DNA of 64,000 nt from Eubacteriales bacterium (GTDB taxonomy: Bacteria; Bacillota; Clostridia; Lachnospirales; Lachnospiraceae). Location: contig JAUNPJ010000003.1 in assembly GCA_030536755.1 (NCBI GenBank), positions 1-64,000 of the forward strand. Reading direction: 5' to 3'. The stretch's first letter is position 1; each line of letters starts with the position of its first letter. A program made the translations under genes and the position numbers. The notes below the pieces were generated by a model, which was not told the DNA's origin, ran no database searches, and worked only from the letters and a program-made list of their open reading frames with translations. This document shows positions 26,084 to 35,300 of this stretch, in pieces.

Positions 26084-26770
26084 TTAATCCGGCTCTTCTG
26101 TCAGATTGAGAGACTCTACAATTTTGTTGAATCCAGATAAATCGTAGGTGGTTCCTTCGTGATTTTTGATTCTCTGTAAAAGAATTTCTTCTTTCTGTTC
26201 TCTTGCGAGCGTGATATCATAAACTTCCTGTGCAATTTCTTTTGGAACGATCACAACGTCATCGTTGTCAGCAAAAACGAGATCTCCAGGATTTACAGTA
26301 ACACCGCACATCACAACTGGATGATTAATTTTTCCTGGGAATGCCTTGGTTGTTCCTACGACATTGATTGCCTGAGAAAATACAGGGAAGTTCAGTTCTT
26401 TCATGAGCATAGTGTCTCTGACTGCTCCGTCTGTGATCATACCAACACAGCCTTTTGCCTGTGCGGATGCACTCATCATACCGCCCCACATACCGCCGGT
26501 ACGTGTATCTCCGGAATAAGCGATCATCAGAACATCGCCTGGTTTTAACATATCAATGGCTTTGTGAATAATAACATTGTCACCCGGTCTTGCTTCTACA
26601 GTCATAGCAGTACCACAGATTCTGGAGCCAGGCCATACCGGATGGATTTTTCCGCCCATAGCACCTTTTCTTCCCATACTTTCATGGATGGAAGCACTTT
26701 CTTCGAATTTGGAAAATTTTTCAACTAATTCAGGTGATACCTTATCGTAATGTTTAATAATATCGAACAT
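26084..26770 (-). CDS. RraA-family protein (aldolase/oxaloacetate decarboxylase-like)
   Basis: A 228-residue RraA/HMG-aldolase superfamily protein. The active-site region GMITDGAVRD places Arg118-Asp119 where class II 4-hydroxy-4-methyl-2-oxoglutarate and 4-carboxy-4-hydroxy-2-oxoadipate aldolases bind substrate and metal. GTAMTVEARPGDN and NPGDLVFADNDDVVIVP also fit. Such enzymes often decarboxylate oxaloacetate, so a link to citrate breakdown is conceivable but not shown. It is divergent from a LysR gene and upstream of the AEC carrier. Confidence 0.85.
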   Translation of the reverse strand: MFDIIKHYDKVSPELVEKFSKFEESASIHESMGRKGAMGGKIHPVWPGSRICGTAMTVEARPGDNVIIHKAIDMLKPGDVLMIAYSGDTRTGGMWGGMMSASAQAKGCVGMITDGAVRDTMLMKELNFPVFSQAINVVGTTKAFPGKINHPVVMCGVTVNPGDLVFADNDDVVIVPKEIAQEVYDITLAREQKEEILLQRIKNHEGTTYDLSGFNKIVESLNLTEEPD

Positions 26771-26895
26771 ATCTTTTTCCTCCTGTTTTTCGGACTCCTT
26801 TTAAGCCTTTTGTTTGCGCATCGGCTTTGTTAAGGTGAATATAGCACAAATAAAGACATTTGAAAAATGAATTAATTTGCTTAATAAAATTAATA

Positions 26896-26924
26896 TTGTT
26901 AATGATTCAAAACGAGTGTATAAT
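26896..26924 (+). promoter_or_regulatory. Promoter of the second lysR
   Basis: -35 TTGTTA (26896-26901) and -10 TATAAT (26919-26924), 17-bp spacer, in the divergent region between the RraA-like gene and lysR. Confidence 0.7.
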
Positions 26925-26956
26925 AAACATAGAAGAAACGGGTTGGAGGTGTTCGG

Positions 26957-27889
26957 ATGAACCAGGCAGATATTGAAACATTTCTTATGCTGGTGAAGAC
27001 CAGAAATATCACGAAAACAGCGGAGAGCCTTTATGTTTCCCAGCCGACCGTCAGTCATCGTCTGAAGCTTTTGGAAGAGGAACTGGGTGTGCCGCTGCTG
27101 ATACGAAAAAAGGGTTACAAAAAGATAGAGCTGACTCCAAAAGGTGAGGAATTCATTGTCATTGCGCAAAGATGGCTTTCACTTATGAAAGAAACAATGC
27201 TTCTGAAAAGTGCCGGGGAAGAAATGTATCTGTCTGTTGCCAGTACTGATACATTAAACAGCTGTATTTTTAAAGGCCTGTACCGGTCGATTCTTCATGA
27301 TACGAATCTGAATCTGAAATTGAACATTTCTACGCATTATTCGTACGAGATTTATGAACTGTTAGAAAAGCATACCGTCGATGTTGGATTTGTGTATCAT
27401 CACCTTCATTACAAAAATATTATTTCGGAACCCGTACTTCGGGAAAAAATGTATGTAGTGCAGGAGTGGGACAGCGCAATTCGTAAAGATCAGATCAACA
27501 TTGAGGAGCTGGATCCGGAAAATGAAGTTGCCTTTTTGTGGGAAACCAATTACCAGATCTGGCATGAGCAGATGATCTCGAAGGGAAAAAGAAACAGTCT
27601 TGAAGTAGATATTTATTCACTGTTTTCTGAATTCCTGCGTGATAAAGGAAGATGGGCGATTGCGCCGGTAACGGTAGTTAATCGTCTGCAGAGTGAACAG
27701 AAGGTTTTCGTCAGTGAAATTGCCAATAAGAAGAAACCACCGGAAAGAATTACATACATTATCCGTCATAAGGATATGAATGAAGCAAAAATAAATACAC
27801 TGAAGATTTTTGAAGAGCGGATTAACCAGTATTTTACAGACAGCGGGCTGGATCGTTATATGGAACGGTATAATACAACAATTGTATAA
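26957..27889 (+). CDS. LysR-family transcriptional regulator
   Basis: A 310-residue LysR protein. The winged HTH (about 1-62, TAESLYVSQPTVSHRLKLLE) is followed by the effector-binding domain, which is rather divergent in its C-terminal lobe. ATG 26957 follows GGAGG with normal spacing. It is divergent from the RraA/AEC pair and upstream of pxpBCA, so it may control either. The gene has its own promoter and terminator. Confidence 0.92.
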   Translation: MNQADIETFLMLVKTRNITKTAESLYVSQPTVSHRLKLLEEELGVPLLIRKKGYKKIELTPKGEEFIVIAQRWLSLMKETMLLKSAGEEMYLSVASTDTLNSCIFKGLYRSILHDTNLNLKLNISTHYSYEIYELLEKHTVDVGFVYHHLHYKNIISEPVLREKMYVVQEWDSAIRKDQINIEELDPENEVAFLWETNYQIWHEQMISKGKRNSLEVDIYSLFSEFLRDKGRWAIAPVTVVNRLQSEQKVFVSEIANKKKPPERITYIIRHKDMNEAKINTLKIFEERINQYFTDSGLDRYMERYNTTIV

Positions 27890-27924
27890 GTGTGAAAAGA
27901 AAATCATGAAATGTCTTGAAAGAG

Positions 27925-27962
27925 CAGGGTATGTAGAAAAAATATGTACTCTGTTTTTTTTA
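27925..27962 (+). terminator. Terminator after the second lysR
   Basis: CAGGGTATGTA pairs with TATGTACTCTG (27925-27935 and 27943-27953, several G-U pairs), followed by a run of T. The rest of 27890-28152 is AT-rich leader for pxpB, with no other feature seen. Confidence 0.75.
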
Positions 27963-28152
27963 TTGTGATGTAAATGAATTATAAAAATTGTTAATAAAAG
28001 GTAAATAAATAATTTGTTTTTATTTCGTGCTTTCCTGTGATATATTTTCAGGCATAGACATATAATATTCATTTGATTTATTATAAAACGTAGTGATTTT
28101 GTTTAAATTTAAAATACTGTTTAAGAAATAAGGAATAACCGGAGGTAATAGG

Positions 28153-28875
28153 ATGGATGTAAAAATTTTGATGTCCGGAGATCAGGCTGTTTCCGTTCAG
28201 ATGGGAGATGAGATCAGCCTGGAAGTAAATCGAAAAGTCCTGATGCTGCAGGAAGAACTGAAAAAGCATCCTGTAGAGGGAATTCGGGAGATGGTCCCTA
28301 CATATGCGTCACTGATGATTCATTATCGTCCGGAAATCATAAAGCTGGACAAGCTGATTGATGAAATTTATCAGCGCATCGACAATATGAAGGACATTGC
28401 GGGTTCGAAAAAAATTGTTCGTGAAGTACCGATTCTTTATGGAGGTGAAACAGGTCCTGATCTGGAGCTGTGTGCACAGTTGGAAAACACGACTGTGGAG
28501 GAAATCATACGAAAACATTCTGCACATGACTATTATGTGTATATGCTCGGATTTGCTCCGGGACATCCTTATTCTGCAAGATTTGAAGAGCCGTTTTCGT
28601 TTAAGAGAAGAGATACGGCACGTGTGAAAATACCGGCAGGATCGGTTGTGGTACAGCTCAACCTTTCTGATCTGATCCCGTTTGAGCAGCCATGTGGCTG
28701 GAACATTATTGGTTCTACACCACTGACAATCTGTGATTATAAAAAAGAAGATCCGTTCCTGGTACATGCAGGAGAGTGGATTCGATATATTCCGGTAAGC
28801 AAAAAAGAATATGAGCAGATTAAACGCGCGGACGAAGCGGGCACCTATCAGGTGAAGGTTCGTGTGGAAGAGTAG
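28153..28875 (+). CDS. pxpB: 5-oxoprolinase subunit PxpB
   Basis: A 240-residue KipI-type protein, one of three subunits that hydrolyse 5-oxoproline (pyroglutamate) to glutamate with ATP. Family marks: YASLMIHYRPE, VREVPILYGGETGPDLE, LGFAPGHPYSARFEEPF (the PGHPY-like hallmark) and IPAGSVVV. GGAGG precedes ATG 28153. It is first in pxpBCA. KipI homologues were once called kinase inhibitors, but complete pxpBCA sets act as 5-oxoprolinase. Confidence 0.93.
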   Translation: MDVKILMSGDQAVSVQMGDEISLEVNRKVLMLQEELKKHPVEGIREMVPTYASLMIHYRPEIIKLDKLIDEIYQRIDNMKDIAGSKKIVREVPILYGGETGPDLELCAQLENTTVEEIIRKHSAHDYYVYMLGFAPGHPYSARFEEPFSFKRRDTARVKIPAGSVVVQLNLSDLIPFEQPCGWNIIGSTPLTICDYKKEDPFLVHAGEWIRYIPVSKKEYEQIKRADEAGTYQVKVRVEE

Positions 28876-28917
28876 ACATAACGACACATTGATTCAGATA
28901 AAGCATGGAGGTCAGAT

Positions 28918-29868
28918 ATGGGAATTCTGGTAAGAGATTCCGGTCCGCTTACAACAATACAGGACGAGGGAAGATTTGGATATCAGCAGTATGGCGTGAC
29001 TCCATCGGGACCGATGGACGCCAGAGCTTTTCACATTGCCAACATTCTTGTGGGAAATCCACAGGGAGAGGGAGCGATGGAGATTACTTTTAAAGGACCT
29101 GAACTTGAATTTGATCAGGATATTGTGATTGCAGTCACAGGCGGTGATATGCAGCCAACCGTCAACGGCAAAAAAATTCCGATGTACACAGCGGTACAGA
29201 TGCACGCCGGGGATGTACTGAAGTTTGGATTTGCATGTGCGGGTGGATGTCGTGGATATATTGCCTTCGCCGGTGGACTGGACATTCCTTTGGTTATGGG
29301 ATCGAAGTCAACACTGGCATCAAAAAAATTAGGGGGATATGAAGGCAGAGCACTGCAAAAAGGAGATAAAATCGGATTTTCATCACCAAAGAGTACTCTG
29401 GAGAGAATGGAAAAAAGAAAGGTTCCAACTCCGGTATATCCGACGAAGGAAGTGACGCTTCGAGTCGTTCTCGGACCGCAGGAGGATGCTTTTTCGGAAG
29501 AAGAGCAGAGAAAGTTTTTCTGGTACAGTTCCAGGGTGACGAATGAATTTGACCGTCAGGGATGCCGACTGGAACGTGAAGTTCCGGTAAAACATTTGAA
29601 AGACGGCAATATCATCAGTGATGGAATTGCGTTTGGTTCCATTCAGGTGCCTACGACAGGACAGCCATTTATCATGATGGCGGACCGACAGACGGTAGGC
29701 GGTTATACAAAAATTGGAACGGTCATTACCGTAGATCTTCCCAAAATTGCGCAGGCAAAGCCGGGAATGAAGATTCGTTTTGTGCAGGTCAGCATGGAGC
29801 TGGCGCATTTGTTATACATCAGGGAACTGGAAGAATTAAAGCAGCTGGATGAAGCCCTGAATCATTAA
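28918..29868 (+). CDS. pxpC: 5-oxoprolinase subunit PxpC (KipA family)
   Basis: A 316-residue biotin-dependent-carboxyltransferase-like protein (KipA). It opens with SGPLTTIQDEGRFGYQQYGV and GPMDARAFHIAN, and later has IAFAGGLDIPLVMGSKSTLA and MMADRQTVGGYTKIGTV, all typical. Full length. GGAGG lies upstream of ATG 28918. It works as a complex with PxpB and PxpA in the cytoplasm. Confidence 0.93.
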   Translation: MGILVRDSGPLTTIQDEGRFGYQQYGVTPSGPMDARAFHIANILVGNPQGEGAMEITFKGPELEFDQDIVIAVTGGDMQPTVNGKKIPMYTAVQMHAGDVLKFGFACAGGCRGYIAFAGGLDIPLVMGSKSTLASKKLGGYEGRALQKGDKIGFSSPKSTLERMEKRKVPTPVYPTKEVTLRVVLGPQEDAFSEEEQRKFFWYSSRVTNEFDRQGCRLEREVPVKHLKDGNIISDGIAFGSIQVPTTGQPFIMMADRQTVGGYTKIGTVITVDLPKIAQAKPGMKIRFVQVSMELAHLLYIRELEELKQLDEALNH

Positions 29869-29886
29869 TTCTGGTTACATCTGTAT

Positions 29887-30006
29887 ATGTTTCGGACTTT
29901 TGCGGACGCGCAGGAGGACTTTATACAGATGCAATATACAACGGTACCGGTCAGTGTACAGTCCGTACACGAGGAAATTATGAAAAAATTTATCGATCAA
30001 CGGTGA
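29887..30006 (+). CDS. Possible small ORF between pxpC and pxpA (39 aa)
   Basis: ATG 29887 to TGA 30004-30006 fills most of the 154-bp gap between pxpC and pxpA. The peptide begins MFRTFADAQEDFIQMQ and ends HEEIMKKFIDQR. No ribosome site is visible and no domain is recognised. It may be a gene remnant or chance. Confidence 0.2.
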   Translation: MFRTFADAQEDFIQMQYTTVPVSVQSVHEEIMKKFIDQR

Positions 30007-30022
30007 CACAAGGAGGAGTAAT

Positions 30023-30781
30023 ATGTATGCAGTAGATTTGAACAGCGACATTGGCGAAAGCTTTGGCGCATATAAGCTTGGAGATGATGAAGAAATCTTA
30101 AAATATGTTACCGCAGCAAATGTGGCATGTGGCTGGCATGCAGGTGATCCGATGGTAATGGAGCGCGTTGTCAAAATGGCAGCTGAGAGAGGCGTTGTTG
30201 TGGGTGCACATCCAAGTTATCCGGACCTTATGGGATTTGGCAGAAGAAAAATGTATCTGTCCTTTGACGAAGCCAAAAATTATGTGAAGTATCAGATTGG
30301 AGCGCTTTCTGCGTTTACCACAAGTTATGGAATCAAGATTCATCATGTTGCACCACATGGAGCGATGGGCAACATGTGCCAGAATGACAGACAGCTTGCA
30401 AGAGCAATCTGTGAAGCATGTTATGAAATTGATCCGGAAATTATCATGTATTATTGTGCAGGTGCTGTTTTGGGAGAAGAAGCAGAAAAAATCGGTCTTC
30501 GCACTGCCTGTGAAATTTTTGCAGACCGCGCATATGAGGATGATCTCTCATTGAGAGGAAGAAAACTGGAAGGTTCTATGATTACGGATGAAGACGAGGC
30601 AATCAAACGCTGCATTCGCATGATCAAAGAAGGCAAGGTTACCGGATACAGCGGCAAAGAACTGGATATTCAAGGTGATACTCTTTGTGTACATGGAGAT
30701 GGACCGAAGGCAATTGCTTTTGTCAAGAAAATCACTGAGGCGTTTAAACAGGAAGGTATCGAGATAAGAGCATTTCGATAA
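30023..30781 (+). CDS. pxpA: 5-oxoprolinase subunit PxpA (LamB/YcsF family)
   Basis: A 252-residue LamB/YcsF protein with the N-terminal signature VDLNSDIGESFGAYKLGDD, then ANVACGWHAGDP, GAHPSYPD and the conserved HHVAPHGAMG near residue 110. GGAGGAG precedes ATG 30023. It is the third subunit of the ATP-dependent 5-oxoprolinase. The downstream symporter probably imports the substrate or moves the glutamate product. Confidence 0.95.
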   Translation: MYAVDLNSDIGESFGAYKLGDDEEILKYVTAANVACGWHAGDPMVMERVVKMAAERGVVVGAHPSYPDLMGFGRRKMYLSFDEAKNYVKYQIGALSAFTTSYGIKIHHVAPHGAMGNMCQNDRQLARAICEACYEIDPEIIMYYCAGAVLGEEAEKIGLRTACEIFADRAYEDDLSLRGRKLEGSMITDEDEAIKRCIRMIKEGKVTGYSGKELDIQGDTLCVHGDGPKAIAFVKKITEAFKQEGIEIRAFR

Positions 30782-30835
30782 TATTTTCATAAATGGATGT
30801 TTCAGTTAAAAATGAATCAGATGGGAGAGAGAAAG

Positions 30836-32185
30836 ATGGGAAAAAACAAGAAGAAAGAAAGACCGATCGCGCAGAAAATGATTGCTGCACTGGTCGGCGG
30901 TATCGTTGTAGGTCTGATTTTCATGATGATTCGTCAGAATCTGTTAAATAACGGTGGAGACGCTACATGGAAAACAATCAATGATCTTCTGTTCCAGGAT
31001 ATTACTGTAGAAGCCGGTGTGAAGGCTGTTGGTATTTTTTACATAATCGGTCAGTTATTTATGAAAGGTCTTCAGGCAGCGATCGTTCCGCTGGTACTGG
31101 TATCTTTGAGTCTGGCACTTTGCAGTATTTCCGATTCCACAAAGCTTGGAAAAATTGCAGCAAAAACATTACTCGGATTTTTCGCATTCTACGCAGTTGG
31201 TGCGTTGATTGCATGTACGGTAGCTTATATCGTGAAATCAGCAGGACTGTTTAACGTAACGCTGGTTGCGGATGGTCTTGGCGAAGCCAGCACAATTGAT
31301 GCATTCAACCCACTGGCAGTAATCGTAAATGCAGTTCCGAATAACATTACTTCTGCATTCAGTACAAACAACAGTATTCTTGCCGTTGTATTTACAGCAG
31401 TGGTAATCGGTATCTGTATGAATGCACTCGGAGAGAAAGCAGCTCCGCTGAAAAAAGTATTTGAAAGCGCAAATGAAATCATTCAGATGTATCTGAACTT
31501 CCTGATCAACAAGGTTGGCCCGATTGCAGTGTTCTGTCTGGTAACAAGAACCTTCGCAATCTACGGTGCTGAATACCTGAAACCGGCAGCTGCCTACGTG
31601 ATTTCTGCTATGGCTACACTGCTGATTACCTGCTGTGTGCTGTATCCGATCGGAATTTTTGTTACAACTGGTCTGAATCCGGTGAAATTCCTTAAGAAAA
31701 TGGCTAAGGTTGGTGTATTTGGATTCTCTGTAAACTCTTCTGCAGCAACACTTCCGCTGAACACAAAGACCTGTCTGGAAGAATTGGGATGCTCTCAGGA
31801 AATTACAAGCTTTGTACTTCCTACCGGTATGACAATTAACATGAATGGTACAACTATGATGCATATGTTTGCGGTAACCTTTATTGCTACCGCAGCAGGT
31901 ATGAACGTTACACCTGCAAACCTGATTGTAATGGCGCTTCTGTCTATCTGTGCGGCTGCGGGTACACCGGCTATCCCGATCGCAGGAACAACCATGATCT
32001 TTACGGTTTTATCCGGTATGGGCTGGACAACAGATGTTTGTCTTCTTGGATATGCACTGGTTGTTGCAATCAACAGACCGGTTGAGATGTCTCTGCTTCC
32101 GCTGAATGTTATCGGTGATGCAGCAGTAAACGTTATTGTAAATGCATCGGAAGGTCAGCTGGATAAAAACGTTTACAATTCTTAA
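30836..32185 (+). CDS. Dicarboxylate/amino-acid:cation symporter (DAACS)
   Basis: A 449-residue sodium- or proton-coupled symporter of the GltP/DctA family with eight transmembrane helices and two re-entrant loops. The Ser-rich loop is FSVNSSAATLPLN, and the helix-7 NMDGT-type motif reads INMNGTTMMHMF (Asn replacing Asp). The late segment GTPAIPIAGTTMIF also fits. The start is ATG 30836 after GGGAGAGAG. It ends the pxpBCA operon (54 bp after pxpA). Likely substrates are glutamate, pyroglutamate or a related acid; this is inferred from context. Confidence 0.9.
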   Translation: MGKNKKKERPIAQKMIAALVGGIVVGLIFMMIRQNLLNNGGDATWKTINDLLFQDITVEAGVKAVGIFYIIGQLFMKGLQAAIVPLVLVSLSLALCSISDSTKLGKIAAKTLLGFFAFYAVGALIACTVAYIVKSAGLFNVTLVADGLGEASTIDAFNPLAVIVNAVPNNITSAFSTNNSILAVVFTAVVIGICMNALGEKAAPLKKVFESANEIIQMYLNFLINKVGPIAVFCLVTRTFAIYGAEYLKPAAAYVISAMATLLITCCVLYPIGIFVTTGLNPVKFLKKMAKVGVFGFSVNSSAATLPLNTKTCLEELGCSQEITSFVLPTGMTINMNGTTMMHMFAVTFIATAAGMNVTPANLIVMALLSICAAAGTPAIPIAGTTMIFTVLSGMGWTTDVCLLGYALVVAINRPVEMSLLPLNVIGDAAVNVIVNASEGQLDKNVYNS

Positions 32186-32248
32186 AATAAAATCGTTACA
32201 ATCTGTTTTTCGGCTATCTTCCGAAAAGACAGTGTGATAACCCCACAG

Positions 32249-32282
32249 AAGAAGGAATGCCGGAAATGGTATTCCTTCTTTT
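32249..32282 (+). terminator. Terminator after the symporter gene
   Basis: AAGAAGGAATGCC / GGTATTCCTTCTT (32249-32261 and 32268-32280, one mismatch) then TT. It ends 30 bp before the next start codon, so the large gene must have its own start or use read-through. Confidence 0.7.
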
Positions 32283-32311
32283 GCTATAGAAGCGGAAAGG
32301 AAAGAAACATT

Positions 32312-35300
32312 ATGCTGCAATATGAAATACCAAAAAGTGGAGTAAATTTACGAGAGGTACTTTGTCTGTGCCAGCCATATATGGATCGAGTCTGTGAGCA
32401 TACACCGAAGCAGGGATGGATGGATTATACATTTCAATGGCTTCTGGCACAGTATTTTCCTGAAAATTATACAGTGGAAAAAATTCCGGGGGCAGAGCAG
32501 GCAGTTGGCTATTTTACGGAAATGCTGAATGAATTGTTTAGGAGGGAGGCACTGGAGCTGCCGTTTGATCCCTGCCGTCATTTTGCTCTTCTGAAAAAAG
32601 AAGAAGAACCGTACTGCAGGATTCTGAGTGAATACCAGCGTTTTCAGGAATGCTTCGATCAGGGCCTGATTTATGTATTTATGCGTCTTGCACAGGAATG
32701 TACTCCTTATGAAACTCTGGGGCATATTGCCGGAGTACATCATGTATCCATGTTTATGGCAAGACAGCTGGTACAAAAAGGTGTTCCCGTAGATTTGGGC
32801 CTGATGTCCGGAGCTGCTTTGATGCATGATATTGGAAAATACGGATGCCGGCCGGAAGAAGGAAGGCGGGTTCCGTATCTGCATTACTATTATACCTTTC
32901 AGTATTGCCGGAATCATCATCTGGAAGCAATCGGAGATATCGCCTCCAATCATTCCGTTTGGGATCTGGAACTGGAAAATCTGTCGGCAGAGAGTCTGCT
33001 TCTGATTTATGCAGATTTTCGGGTGAAAAGTGTTTATGACAAAAATGGAAAAGAGAGGATTCGTTTCTGGAGTCTGGACGAAGCTTATGAAGTGATTCTG
33101 AGTAAACTTGACAACGTGGATGAAGCCAAAAAGAAACGATATGCCAGAGTATATGCGAAACTGAAGGATTTTGAGGACTATATGATTTCACTGGGCTGCG
33201 CAGTTGATCTGGTATCAAAAGCAGAAGAACCAGCAGAAGAAGCCTATGATTCTCTTAGGAATGAAGAGGAGATTATATGCCGTTTTAAAACACTTGCCAT
33301 CCGTTCGAATCTTACCATTATGAGTACCACATCCAGAGAAGAGCAGTTCATCAGTTTTCTGGAAAACATACGTTCGGAGAGAGACTGGAGACATGTGCGT
33401 GCGTATCTGACAGCAATAGAAGAATATTCTGCATATCTGCCGCAGAATCAGAAAGATGTGATTCTGGAATTTCTGTTCGATATGATGTCTCATAAAGACG
33501 GAGATATCCGGCGGCAGGCGGCCAGAATCGCCGGTGTTTTAATTGCCGGTTATGAGATTCGTTTTACCAAGGAAATTCCGGACGGCTATCAGGCGCCCGG
33601 GGTTGGCAGAAGTCTGGAAACGGTTTTTCAAAATTTTCTGCAAAGAATGTTGTGCCCGCAGGTACATGAGGCAGAGAGGGAACGTCGTTTTGCCGGATTT
33701 GCCATGAAACGAGTCCTGCACACATTGCTGGAAAAACTGGATGGGGAAAAACAGAGAGTGATTCTGGAAATTTACATCCAGTGCTGCCACAGAAAGCACG
33801 ATTCGCTCACATTATTTTTCCTGATGGATTGCAGTGCGGAAATTTCTTATGGACAGTGCAGCCAGGCACAGATTGACAGGCTGGAAGAATTTTCTTCTTC
33901 TCTGGTTGCGGGAGATGCAGGAGAAGAAAGTCAGGTGGCTGCTCTTCGTTTCATTCTTCTATGGATGCGGCAGGGCTGGAAACCACACAAAAATATATCA
34001 GATCTGATTACGGAGAGCATTCCGGATATCAAACAGAAACCTTACAGCGTACAGTTTCTGGCGGCCAGAATCCGGGAATTTTATGGTATCCCCAGTGAGC
34101 ATGGTATGATCTACTACGATATGACAAATCTGTATCTGGAAAATCAGCGTTCGGAGGTTCCGTGGATTTATAAGTATATGAATATGGAGATTTTAAGAAA
34201 ACGACAGGGTGCGGAAAACAGTATCGAGCAGTTGTATCAGTATGCTTCTCATCTTCTTCATATGCTGCAGTTTTCCGGACAGATCGTGAACCGTCTGCAG
34301 GCAGGGGAAAATCTGCTGGCCATCGTCCCATGTTTATCGGAAACACAGTGTCATGAGATTGTTTTGGAATTGATTCGGGCGCTGGAAATCGAGGAATATG
34401 CAGTTTCAAAGTATATTCCACCCTGTCTTGGCAGAATGTTTGCTCTGCTTCGTCGGGAGGAACGGGAATATATTCTTTTGCAGCTTCGGCGGCTGTGCTG
34501 CACAACGCATAACCGGACCGTGATCGCGGCGCTGGAAACCGCCGGGAAAATTCTTCACAGTTGTCCGGAAAAACTTACGGTACAGGAGTGCGCTCAGGCA
34601 GAAGGCATTTTATGTATTGGTATGGCGGACTATCGCGATGAAATTGCGCAGGAGGCATTTTATATCACAGGTCATGAGCTGTTTGGAGACGACACGCTTA
34701 CACTGGCAGAAAAACAGCGCTATTTTTCCGGGCTTGCAAGAAAAATACTGACTCTTCTGAACTGGGAAAAGCTTGGACTGTATGTATATTTCAATGGAGC
34801 GGCACTCAATCGCATTTATCGTTTTATTAATGATTTTATTGTGGAAAACAACGCACATCCATTTACAGAAACAAAACTTCCGGTTGCGTTTTTTCCGGGA
34901 ACGTTTGACCCATTCTCACTTGGCCATAAGCAGATTGTAGAAGAAATTCGAAAAATGGGATTTCGTGTATACCTGGCTGTGGATGAGTTTTCCTGGTCGA
35001 AAAAACCGCAGCCTTTTGAAGTGAGAAGGAAGATTCTTTCCATGTCAACGGCAGACATGGAAGAAGTCTATCTGTTCCCGGAGGAAATACCGGTAAATAT
35101 AGCAAATCCGAAGGATATGAGAAATCTGTCAAACGTATTTGCAGGGAAAGAAGTCCACCTGGTTGTGGGGAGTGATGTGGTGAAACATGCATCTGCCTAT
35201 AAACAGATTCCGCAGGAAGGATCGGTTCACCAGTTCCCGCATCTTATTTTTTCCAGAAATGTTGGAAACGATACGCAGGAAATGGAAAAAGAAATGGCAG

